From: Pseudomonas monsensis
Lineage (GTDB): Bacteria; Pseudomonadota; Gammaproteobacteria; Pseudomonadales; Pseudomonadaceae
Length of the DNA stretch: 64,000 nt
Reading direction: 5' to 3'
Assembly: GCF_014268495.2 (NCBI RefSeq)
Contig: NZ_CP077087.1
Location: forward strand, 6,064,001-6,128,000
In this document: positions 36,112 to 43,555 of the stretch, one piece after another
Layout of the letters: every line of letters starts with the position of its first letter
Position numbering within the stretch: position 1 is the stretch's first letter
The notes under the pieces: generated by a model
Database searches by the model: none
Told to the model about the DNA's origin: nothing
The model's input: the letters and a program-made list of their open reading frames with translations, nothing else
Translations under genes and position numbers: made by a program

Positions 36112-36219
36112 GACCTGTTCATAGCCGTCGCAGCCACTGCGACAAATCGCCCTTGCCGTGCTCCGGCATGGCTACCAGAATCGAGCCACGACCTCCGTTA
36201 CCGAAGAAGGATGCGCGTC

Positions 36220-36483
36220 ATGATGTATGCCGATTTGATTGATCAGGAAGACTTGCTGGGCCAGCTCAAGGCGTTGGGTATTCAAGTACCCAGTGGCACT
36301 ACCGCCGAGCGGGCTTGCGAGTGCGCGGTGCGTGGTCTGGATAACGTTCGCGCCTCTGAACTGCGCAAGATGGTCAAGGACATGTACACCAGCGGCGCCA
36401 GTATCCAGCCTGCGGTGCGCCAGGCAATCGACAAGCAGTTGTTGCCGGCATTGGCGGATTACCAGCAAAGCCATAGCGCCTGA
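36220..36483 (+). CDS. Small conserved-looking protein of unknown function
   Basis: The 87-residue protein starts MMYADLIDQEDLLGQLKALG and is rich in helices and charged residues, with no membrane segment or signal peptide. The start at 36220 has GAAGG 9 nt upstream; an earlier ATG at 36211 is too close to it. Codon use is like the host's. I do not recognise the family. It lies between the candidate sRNA (divergent) and gbdR (convergent), so it could be linked to either, or to neither. Confidence 0.6.
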   Translation: MMYADLIDQEDLLGQLKALGIQVPSGTTAERACECAVRGLDNVRASELRKMVKDMYTSGASIQPAVRQAIDKQLLPALADYQQSHSA

Positions 36484-36491
36484 CAGGCCGC

Positions 36492-36585
36492 CATCGCTGG
36501 CAAGCCAGCTCCCACAGGGCTGTTCGGTGTGATCAAGATATCTGTATCACCAAAGAACCTGTGGGAGCTGGCTTGCCAGCGATAG
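36492..36585. repeat. Inverted REP pair, second subtype
   Basis: ATCGCTGGCAAGCCAGCTCC and GGAGCTGGCTTGCCAGCGAT face each other across ~50 bp. This subtype has CTGGCAAGCCAG instead of GCGAGCAAGCTCGC in the stem. Confidence 0.88.
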
Positions 36586-36597
36586 GGGCGACCCGGT

Positions 36598-37701
36598 CTA
36601 CAGCCTCACACTGGCAAATGTCGACTCATTACGCGCCTGACTCAACGCCGACATCGGCCCCGACAGCGGCGACATCACGATCGCCTGCGGCAGCGGCATC
36701 ATCGCCACTTGCTGGGTGGTGTTGGAGCCTACGCGTTCGTCACGCGGCGGAATGCCGAAGTATTCGCGGTAGCACTTGGAGAAGTGCGGCGTCGACACGA
36801 AACCACACACCGAAGCCACTTCGATGATCGACATCGGCGTCTGCTTGAGCAACTGCCGCGCGCGGATCAGGCGCAGCTTGAGGTAGTAGCGCGACGGCGA
36901 GCAGTGCAGGTATTTCTGGAACAGGCGCTCCAGCTGTCGACGCGACACGGCGACATACACCGCCAGTTCGTCGAGGTCGATCGGCTCTTCCAGATTGGCT
37001 TCCATCAGCGCGACGATTTCCTGCAGCTTCGGCTGGTTGGTGCCGAGCATGTGCTTGAGCGGCACACGCTGGTGATCCTGTTCGTTGCGGATGCGTTCGT
37101 AGACAAACATTTCCGAGATCGCGGCGGACAGCTCACGGCCGTGATCGCGGCTGATCAGGTGCAACATCATGTCCAGTGGCGCAGTACCGCCAGAGCTGGT
37201 GAAGCGGTTACGGTCGAGGGTGAACAAGCGAGTGCTCATCGCCACGCGCGGGAAAGCTTCCTGCATCGCCGCCAGACATTCCCAGTGCACGCTGCAATCA
37301 AAACCGTCGAGGAGGCCGGCGCAGGCCAGAGCCCAACTGCCGGTGCACACCGCGCCGAGACGCTTGGACTGGCGCGCCTGGCTTTGCAACCACGACACAT
37401 GCTCACGGGTCACGGTGCGTTGAATGCCGATCCCGCCGCAGACAATCACGGTGTCCAGCGGTGGCGCTTTGTGCATGGAGGCATCGGGGGTGATTTGCAG
37501 ACCGTCACTGGCCCACACCTGACCACCATCGACGGTGAGGGTGCTCCAGCGATACAGCTCGCGACCGGACAATTGGTTGGCCATGCGTAGCGGCTCTACC
37601 GCAGAGGCCAGGGAAATCAGCGTGAAATTGTCCAGCAGCAGAAAGCCGATGGATTGAGGCGCACGGTTCTGGGGTTGAGCCCCGGAGTTGAACGACGTCA
37701 T
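36598..37701 (-). CDS. gbdR: GbdR, GlxA-type activator of glycine betaine catabolism
   Basis: The 367-residue regulator has an N-terminal DJ-1/PfpI-like domain (IGFLLLDNFTLISLASAVEP; GAVCTGSWALACAGLLDG) and a C-terminal AraC helix-turn-helix pair (LAVYVAVSRRQLERLF and IIEVASVCGFVSTPHFSKCY). In P. aeruginosa GbdR responds to glycine betaine and dimethylglycine and activates gbcAB, dgc, sox and other genes, which are all in this window. The C-terminal tail of about 40 residues past the HTH is longer than in CdhR. A sigma-54 promoter lies about 97 bp upstream of the start. Position next to sdaB and cbcXWV also matches gbdR. Confidence 0.95.
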   Translation of the reverse strand: MTSFNSGAQPQNRAPQSIGFLLLDNFTLISLASAVEPLRMANQLSGRELYRWSTLTVDGGQVWASDGLQITPDASMHKAPPLDTVIVCGGIGIQRTVTREHVSWLQSQARQSKRLGAVCTGSWALACAGLLDGFDCSVHWECLAAMQEAFPRVAMSTRLFTLDRNRFTSSGGTAPLDMMLHLISRDHGRELSAAISEMFVYERIRNEQDHQRVPLKHMLGTNQPKLQEIVALMEANLEEPIDLDELAVYVAVSRRQLERLFQKYLHCSPSRYYLKLRLIRARQLLKQTPMSIIEVASVCGFVSTPHFSKCYREYFGIPPRDERVGSNTTQQVAMMPLPQAIVMSPLSGPMSALSQARNESTFASVRL

Positions 37702-37797
37702 CGCGGTATCTCCTCACACAAAGCGGGTGATGGCCTCAGGCGGAGGCTCTTGTTATTGCCAGCGTTCTCGCGTGGGAGACGGGCTTTGTTATGACAG

Positions 37798-37813
37798 AGC
37801 AATTGCCATGCCT
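37798..37813 (-). promoter_or_regulatory. Sigma-54 promoter of gbdR
   Basis: Read on the minus strand the sequence is AGGCATGGCAATTGCT, matching the RpoN consensus TGGCACG-N4-TTGCW with GG and GC 10 bp apart. It would start transcription about 86 nt upstream of the gbdR ATG. Control by NtrC- or CbrB-like activators would follow. Confidence 0.7.
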
Positions 37814-37848
37814 AAAATTGAATGGCTGTTCAATAACTCCTGAAAACG

Positions 37849-37860
37849 ACGTCGCGACGT
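37849..37860. promoter_or_regulatory. Perfect 12-bp palindrome upstream of gbdR promoter
   Basis: ACGTCGCGACGT lies about 36 bp upstream of the sigma-54 element. It may be an operator for an unidentified regulator, or chance. The rest of 37702-38135 holds no gene. Confidence 0.3.
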
Positions 37861-38135
37861 GTCTATTCAAGACGTCCGACGAAAGGTGTTTTGAAGTGCC
37901 ATTAGTGTCGCTGAGCGCCCTGCCCCGAGGCGTGTGAGCAAATCGGTAGCACTTGTGGGAACGGGCCTGCGCGCAGTTTGCGGTGAGTGTCACCGCAGGC
38001 ACGGGTGACGGACGGTAGGTGGTGCAAAAGGCGCACTGTGGCTGGGAAAGACTCTTATCTGATTGCGACGCGCTAAAAGGTGGCGCCTGCGGTTATGTGT
38101 GTTCCGTTAGCGAGCAGTTTTGACTGGTCTGACGC

Positions 38136-38325
38136 CTTCGCGAGCAAGCTCGCTCCCACATTTGGAATGCGTTCACCTGTGGGAGCGAGCTTGCTCCCAC
38201 ATTTGGAATGCGTTCTCCTGTGGGAGCGAGCTTGCTCCCACATTTGGAATGCGTTCTCCTGTGGGAGCGAGCTTGCTCCCACATTTGGAATGCGTTCTCC
38301 TGTGGGAGCGAGCTTGCTCGCGAAG
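38136..38325. repeat. 41-bp tandem array of truncated REP hairpins
   Basis: TTTGGAATGCGTT recurs at 38161, 38202, 38243 and 38284, exactly 41 bp apart, each followed by a GTGGGAGCGAGCTTGCTCCCAC hairpin (the terminal GCGA of the normal REP is missing between units). Full REP ends flank the array on both sides. It seems to have grown from one REP pair by tandem duplication. Confidence 0.92.
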
Positions 38326-38347
38326 AATTCACCTCGGTGGCGCTGAC

Positions 38348-39724
38348 TTAGCACTCAACCGCGCTGACCGCCAGCCCACCCCGCGACGTCTCTTTATATT
38401 TGTCATGCATGTCGGCACCGGTATCACGCATGGTGCGGATCACCCGGTCCAGCGAGATAAAGTGCTGACCGTCCCCACGCAGCGCCATCTGCGCCGCGTT
38501 GATCGCCTTCACCGCCGCAATCGCATTGCGCTCGATGCACGGCACCTGCACCAGCCCGCCGACCGGATCGCAGGTCAGCCCGAGGTTATGCTCCAGGCCA
38601 ATCTCCGCCGCGTTGCACAGTTGCTCCGGCGTCGCGCCCAAAATCTCCGCCAGCCCCGCCGCCGCCATTGCGCAGGCCGAACCGACCTCGCCCTGGCAGC
38701 CGACTTCGGCACCGGAGATCGAGGCGTTCTTCTTGCACAGAATGCCCACCGCCGCGGCGCCCAGAAAGTAGTCGACGACGTTGGCGTCAGTCACCGCCTC
38801 ACTGAACTTCATAAAGTAGTGCAACACCGCCGGGATGATCCCCGCTGCACCATTGGTCGGCGCCGTGACCATGCGCCCACCGGCCGCGTTCTCTTCATTG
38901 ACCGCGAGGGCAAACAGGTTGACCCATTCCATGGCGCTGAGGGTCGAGCCGATTACGTTGGGCTTGTTCAGTTCCTGCAGGCTGCGATGCAATTTCGCCG
39001 CGCGCCGACGCACATTCAGACCACCGGGGAGGATGCCTTCGTGCTTGAGGCCCTGCTCGACGCAATCCTGCATCGCCCACCACAGTTTCATCAGCCCGGC
39101 GCGAATTTCCTCTTCGCTGCGCCAGACCTTTTCGTTGGCCATCATCAGTTCAGCGACGCGCAGGTTGTTCTGTTTGCACAGTTCCAGCAGCTCGACCGCG
39201 CTGGAAAAGTCATACGGCAATTCGGTGCGATCCAGATCGACCACACCGCTGGAGGCCTGCGCCTGATCCACCACAAAACCGCCACCGACCGAATAGTAGG
39301 TGTCGCGATGAATATCCCCGTGATCGCCTTCGGCAATCAGGGTCATCGCGTTGGGGTGGAACGGCAGATTCTCGTCGATCAGGCGCATGTCGCGCGCCCA
39401 GACAAACGGCACCGACAAGCGCCCATCCAATAACAGGGTGTGGGTTTCACGCAGCGCCTGGATGCGCGGGCCGATCTGCGACGGGTCGATTGCGTCCGGC
39501 CACTCGCCCATCAGGCCCATGATCACCGCGTTGTCGCTGCCATGCCCGATACCGGTGGCCGACAGCGAACCGAACAGTTGCACTTCTATACGACGCACCT
39601 GTTCCAGCAGGTGTTTGTCCCTGAGCGACTCGACGAACAACGCCGCGGCGCGCATCGGCCCGACGGTGTGGGAACTGGACGGGCCGATGCCGATTTTGAA
39701 CAGGTCGAAAACGCTGATAGCCAT
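38348..39724 (-). CDS. sdaB: L-serine ammonia-lyase (serine dehydratase)
   Basis: The 458-residue single-chain enzyme starts MAISVFDLFKIGIGPSSSHT, the conserved SSSHT site. Cysteines in GAEVGCQGEVGSACAMA and LTCDPVGG, and near the end, bind its 4Fe-4S cluster. It deaminates L-serine to pyruvate. In this window it completes the path from betaine: glycine to serine by GlyA and serine to pyruvate here. It is divergent from cbcX and next to gbdR, as in P. aeruginosa. Confidence 0.95.
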   Translation of the reverse strand: MAISVFDLFKIGIGPSSSHTVGPMRAAALFVESLRDKHLLEQVRRIEVQLFGSLSATGIGHGSDNAVIMGLMGEWPDAIDPSQIGPRIQALRETHTLLLDGRLSVPFVWARDMRLIDENLPFHPNAMTLIAEGDHGDIHRDTYYSVGGGFVVDQAQASSGVVDLDRTELPYDFSSAVELLELCKQNNLRVAELMMANEKVWRSEEEIRAGLMKLWWAMQDCVEQGLKHEGILPGGLNVRRRAAKLHRSLQELNKPNVIGSTLSAMEWVNLFALAVNEENAAGGRMVTAPTNGAAGIIPAVLHYFMKFSEAVTDANVVDYFLGAAAVGILCKKNASISGAEVGCQGEVGSACAMAAAGLAEILGATPEQLCNAAEIGLEHNLGLTCDPVGGLVQVPCIERNAIAAVKAINAAQMALRGDGQHFISLDRVIRTMRDTGADMHDKYKETSRGGLAVSAVEC

Positions 39725-39967
39725 TGCTGCAGAGCTCCTGAGGATGCCGTTCCCGGGCTTGAAGCGCCCGCTGGCGGAGCTGCTACGCTCAAGCTGCGAT
39801 CCGCCGGAATGCCCGCATCATCAGGCTTTTGTCGGGGCGCACGGCGTCTGACACCGACGCACTCATGCCCACCAACGCCGTGCCGCTTTCGTCCCCGGTT
39901 TTCGCCGTTTTTATGCGGTTCAGATGGCCAAACGGGGCTGAAAAAAGCTGTAAACGACGTCACTGAC

Positions 39968-40009
39968 ACTGGATGCGACCATCCCTGTACTGGATACGAC
40001 CCACCCTGT
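39968..40009 (+). promoter_or_regulatory. Two adjacent 21-bp direct repeats between sdaB and cbcX
   Basis: Units 39968-39988 and 39989-40009 match at 18 of 21 positions (core ACTGGATGCGACC and ACTGGATACGACC). The 21-bp period suits an AraC-family activator, and GbdR is the obvious candidate. The other parts of the 434-bp gap (39725-40158) show no gene. Confidence 0.5.
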
Positions 40010-40158
40010 AGGCGTCAGATTTTCACTGGTACATGATCGTTATGACTCGATTGCAAGGCGCCGTGGTAGAGCTGTCTCCAGAACGCCATCCAACCGCAAC
40101 CTATAAGTGCGGTGGTCCAGTCGGAACACTGCCAAAAAAAACACCAAGGAGTCCATCC

Positions 40159-41103
40159 ATGAAAGGTTCCCCGTCGTTGTTGTTGGCCGCCATGCTGAGT
40201 CTGCCGTTACTGGCTCAAGCCGCAGAACCGGCGCAGTGCAGTACCGTTAACTTCTCCGATGTCGGCTGGACCGACATCACCGCGACTACCGCGACCACCA
40301 GCGTCGTGCTCAACGCCCTCGGCTACAAGACCAAGACCACCATGATCTCCGTGCCCGTGACCTACAAATCGCTGGCCGACGGCAAGAACATGGACGTGTT
40401 CCTGGGTAACTGGATGCCGACCATGGAAAACGACATCAAGGCCTACCGCGATGCCGGCACCGTGGAAACCGTGCGCACCAACCTGAAGGGCGCCAAGTAC
40501 ACCCTCGCCGTTCCTCAGGCACTGTATGACAAGGGTCTGCACGACTTCGCCGACATCGCCAAATTCAAGAAAGAACTCGACGGCAAGATTTACGGCATCG
40601 AGCCAGGTAACGACGGCAACCGTCTGATCCAGAGCATGATCGACAAGAACGCCTTCGGCCTGAAGGACGCCGGCTTCAAGGTCGTGGAATCGTCCGAAGC
40701 GGGGATGCTATCGCAGGTCGACCGGGCGCAAAAACGCGACACCGCCGTGGTCTTCCTCGGCTGGGCACCGCACCCGATGAACAAGCGCTTCAAGATTCAA
40801 TACCTGACCGGTGGCGACGATTTCTTCGGCCCCGATTTCGGTGCAGCGACCGTGGCGACCAACACCCGCAAGGGCTACGCCGAGGAATGCAGCAACGTCG
40901 GCCAGTTGCTGAAGAACCTGGAGTTCACCGTCGACATGGAAAGTGAACTGATGGGCAACATCCTCGACGACAAGATGAAGCCTGACGCGGCCGCCAAGGC
41001 CTGGCTGAAGAAGAATCCACAGGTGCTCGATACCTGGCTCGCTGGCGTGACCACCATTGACGGTAAACCTGGCCTGGAGGCCGTGAAAGCCAAACTGCAG
41101 TAA
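40159..41103 (+). CDS. cbcX: Choline-binding periplasmic protein of ABC transporter
   Basis: The 314-residue protein starts MKGSPSLLLAAMLSLPLL after AAGGAG and has a signal peptide ending near QAAEP (residue 23). The OpuAC-type fold shows the aromatic ligand residues in VGWTDI, FLGNWMP and FLGWAPHPMNK. It captures choline in the periplasm for CbcWV. It is paralogous to CaiX at 30680 and about 55-60% of positions look shared by eye. It heads cbcXWV. Confidence 0.94.
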   Translation: MKGSPSLLLAAMLSLPLLAQAAEPAQCSTVNFSDVGWTDITATTATTSVVLNALGYKTKTTMISVPVTYKSLADGKNMDVFLGNWMPTMENDIKAYRDAGTVETVRTNLKGAKYTLAVPQALYDKGLHDFADIAKFKKELDGKIYGIEPGNDGNRLIQSMIDKNAFGLKDAGFKVVESSEAGMLSQVDRAQKRDTAVVFLGWAPHPMNKRFKIQYLTGGDDFFGPDFGAATVATNTRKGYAEECSNVGQLLKNLEFTVDMESELMGNILDDKMKPDAAAKAWLKKNPQVLDTWLAGVTTIDGKPGLEAVKAKLQ

Positions 41104-41169
41104 TCGCTTATGCCGGACGGCGTAAGCCGTCCGGGCTGTTTATTTCCTTGCATGCGGACGTTCACTACC

Positions 41170-42015
41170 ATGCTGATTGATCAGAAAATCCCTTTAGGCC
41201 AGTACATCGCGGGCTTCGTTGAATGGTTGACGCAACACGGCGCCAACACCTTCGACGCAATCGCCGTGACCCTGGAAACGATGATCCACGGCGTGACGTT
41301 TGCGCTGACCTGGTTCAATCCCTTCGTCTTGATCGGCCTCATTGCATTGCTCGCGCATTTCATCCAGCGCAAATGGGGACTGACTGCTTTTGTAATCGCC
41401 TCGTTCCTGCTGATCCTCAACCTGGGGTACTGGCAGGAAACCATGGAAACCCTCGCCCAGGTCATGTTCGCGACCCTGGTCTGCGTGGTCATCGGCGTGC
41501 CGTTGGGCATCGTCGCCGCGCACAAACCGATGTTCTACACGTTGATGCGTCCGGTACTCGATCTGATGCAGACCGTACCGACCTTCGTTTACCTCATTCC
41601 TACCCTGACCCTCTTCGGGCTGGGTGTGGTGCCGGGCCTGATCTCCACAGTGGTGTTCGCCATCGCTGCGCCGATCCGCCTGACCTACCTGGGCATCCGC
41701 GATGTCCCGCAAGAACTGATGGACGCCGGCAAGGCCTTCGGCTGCTCGCGTCGCCAATTGCTTTCACGGATCGAACTGCCTCACGCCATGCCGAGCATCG
41801 CGGCCGGCATCACCCAGTGCATCATGCTGTCGCTGTCGATGGTGGTGATCGCGGCACTGGTGGGCGCCGACGGACTCGGCAAACCGGTGGTCAACGCACT
41901 GAACACTGCTGATATCGCCCTGGGCTTCGAAGCGGGCCTGGCGATCGTACTGCTGGCGATCATGCTCGACCGTATCTGCAAACAACCCGACGCCAAAGCA
42001 GGGGGTGACGCATGA
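41170..42015 (+). CDS. cbcW: Quaternary amine ABC transporter permease
   Basis: The 281-residue membrane protein starts MLIDQKIPLGQYIAGFVEWL with about six helices. The permease loop that contacts the ATPase is in ELMDAGKAFGCSRRQLLSRIELPHAMPSI. It is the channel for choline (CbcX), and very probably also for carnitine (CaiX), since no other permease is encoded beside caiX. Its stop overlaps the cbcV start by 4 bp (ATGA). Confidence 0.94.
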   Translation: MLIDQKIPLGQYIAGFVEWLTQHGANTFDAIAVTLETMIHGVTFALTWFNPFVLIGLIALLAHFIQRKWGLTAFVIASFLLILNLGYWQETMETLAQVMFATLVCVVIGVPLGIVAAHKPMFYTLMRPVLDLMQTVPTFVYLIPTLTLFGLGVVPGLISTVVFAIAAPIRLTYLGIRDVPQELMDAGKAFGCSRRQLLSRIELPHAMPSIAAGITQCIMLSLSMVVIAALVGADGLGKPVVNALNTADIALGFEAGLAIVLLAIMLDRICKQPDAKAGGDA

Positions 42016-43190
42016 GCATAATTCGCTTCGAAGACGTCGACGTAATCTTCTCCAAGGATCCGCGCGAGGCACTCAAGCTGCTGGATCAGGGCATGACCCG
42101 CAACGAGATCCTGAAAAAGACCGGACAGATTGTCGGTGTGGAAAAAGCCACGCTGGACATCAACAAGGGCGAGATCTGCGTGCTGATGGGCCTGTCCGGC
42201 TCCGGCAAGTCGAGCCTGCTGCGCTGCATCAACGGCCTCAACACCGTGAGCCGCGGCAAGCTGTTCGTCGAGCATGAAAACCGCCAGATCGACATCGCCT
42301 CCTGCACCCCGGCCGAGCTGAAAATGATGCGCACCAAACGCATCGCCATGGTGTTCCAGAAGTTCGCCCTGATGCCGTGGCTGACGGTGCGCGAGAACAT
42401 CAGTTTCGGACTGGAAATGCAGGGTCGCCCGGAGAAGGAACGCAAGAAGCTCGTCGATGAAAAGCTCGAACTGGTTGGCCTGACCCAATGGCGCAACAAG
42501 AAGCCTGACGAACTCTCCGGCGGTATGCAGCAGCGCGTAGGCCTGGCCCGGGCACTGGCGATGGACGCCGATATCCTGCTGATGGACGAACCGTTCTCGG
42601 CACTCGACCCGCTGATCCGTCAGGGTCTGCAGGATGAACTGCTGGAACTGCAACGCAAGCTGAGCAAGACCATCGTGTTCGTGAGCCATGACCTTGATGA
42701 AGCGCTGAAACTCGGTAGCCGCATCGCGATCATGAAAGACGGCCGGATCATCCAGTACAGCGTGCCGGAAGAGATCGTGCTGAACCCGGCGGACGACTAC
42801 GTGCGCACCTTCGTTGCCCACACCAACCCGCTCAACGTGCTCTGCGGCCGCAGCCTGATGCGCACGCTGGACAACTGCAAACGCATCAACGGCTCAGTGT
42901 GCCTCGATCCGGGCGGCGATTCGTGGCTGGACCTGGCCGAAGGCAACACCATTAAAGGCGCGCGGCAGAACGGTTCAGTGCTGAACCTGCAGAACTGGGC
43001 ACCGGGCCAAGCCGTGGAGGCTCTGGAGCGCAAGCCGACATTGGTGGACTCGAACATCGGTATGCGTGACGCGCTGCAGATTCGCTACCAGACCGGCAAC
43101 AAACTGGTGCTGCACGACAACAACCATGTGGTGGGGATCTTGGGCGACAGTGAGTTGTATCACGCGTTGCTGGGCAAGAACCTCGGTTAA
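42012..43190 (+). CDS. cbcV: Quaternary amine ABC transporter ATPase
   Basis: The 392-residue protein has Walker A GLSGSGKSSLLR (about residue 59), signature LSGGMQQRVGLARAL and Walker B ILLMDEPFSALDP. A C-terminal part of ~110 residues ends in a CBS-like segment (DALQIRYQTGNKLVLHDNN), as in the ProV/OpuAA group. It energises CbcXW. A strong intrinsic terminator follows 10 bp after the stop. Confidence 0.95.
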   Translation: MSIIRFEDVDVIFSKDPREALKLLDQGMTRNEILKKTGQIVGVEKATLDINKGEICVLMGLSGSGKSSLLRCINGLNTVSRGKLFVEHENRQIDIASCTPAELKMMRTKRIAMVFQKFALMPWLTVRENISFGLEMQGRPEKERKKLVDEKLELVGLTQWRNKKPDELSGGMQQRVGLARALAMDADILLMDEPFSALDPLIRQGLQDELLELQRKLSKTIVFVSHDLDEALKLGSRIAIMKDGRIIQYSVPEEIVLNPADDYVRTFVAHTNPLNVLCGRSLMRTLDNCKRINGSVCLDPGGDSWLDLAEGNTIKGARQNGSVLNLQNWAPGQAVEALERKPTLVDSNIGMRDALQIRYQTGNKLVLHDNNHVVGILGDSELYHALLGKNLG

Positions 43191-43199
43191 GGCAGGGAT

Positions 43200-43234
43200 A
43201 AAAAAAGGGATCGCGGTGAGCGATCCCTTTTTTA
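43200..43234. terminator. Bidirectional intrinsic terminator after cbcV
   Basis: AAAAAAGGGATCG, a short loop, and CGATCCCTTTTTT form a perfect stem with T-runs on both strands. It ends cbcXWV and can also stop minus-strand transcription. Confidence 0.93.
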
Positions 43235-43250
43235 TTGGGTCAGGGAAAAG

Positions 43251-43553
43251 CCCCCTCACCCTAGCCCTCTCCCGGAGGGAGAGGGGACCTACCGGGGGAT
43301 GCTGCAGATCTACACCGACCTGATCTTGCTTCACCGAATCCATAATCGACTCGATCTTTCAGGTCGATGTACAACGCCAGACACCTCGGTCAGCTCCCTC
43401 TCCCTACGGGCGGTCCGACGTTTCGGGAGGGTTGGGGTGAGGGGCTTTTGACTGGCATTGAAATTTCGAGTCGAACTCAGGCTTTGAAAGCCCCCGATCT
43501 GCTCCCTTTCCCCCTCTCCCTTGGGGAGAGGGCTGGGGTGAGGGGGCTTTTGA
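43251..43553. repeat. Dispersed intergenic repeat, two full units
   Basis: Hairpins at 43257-43288 (CCTAGCCCTCTCCC/GGGAGAGGGGAC), 43395-43440 and 43505-43550 bound two spacers. The first holds ACACCGACCTGATCTTG and TTTCAGGTCGATGTACAAC, and aligns with the copy that the IS3 element interrupted near 6849. The region is the 365-bp gap between cbcV and betT and has no gene. Confidence 0.85.
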
Positions 43554-43555
43554 CT

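Noticed and set aside
38136..38325. Possible short CRISPR array
   Set aside because: Repeat and 'spacer' are both identical in every unit, and no cas gene is present; it is a tandem REP.
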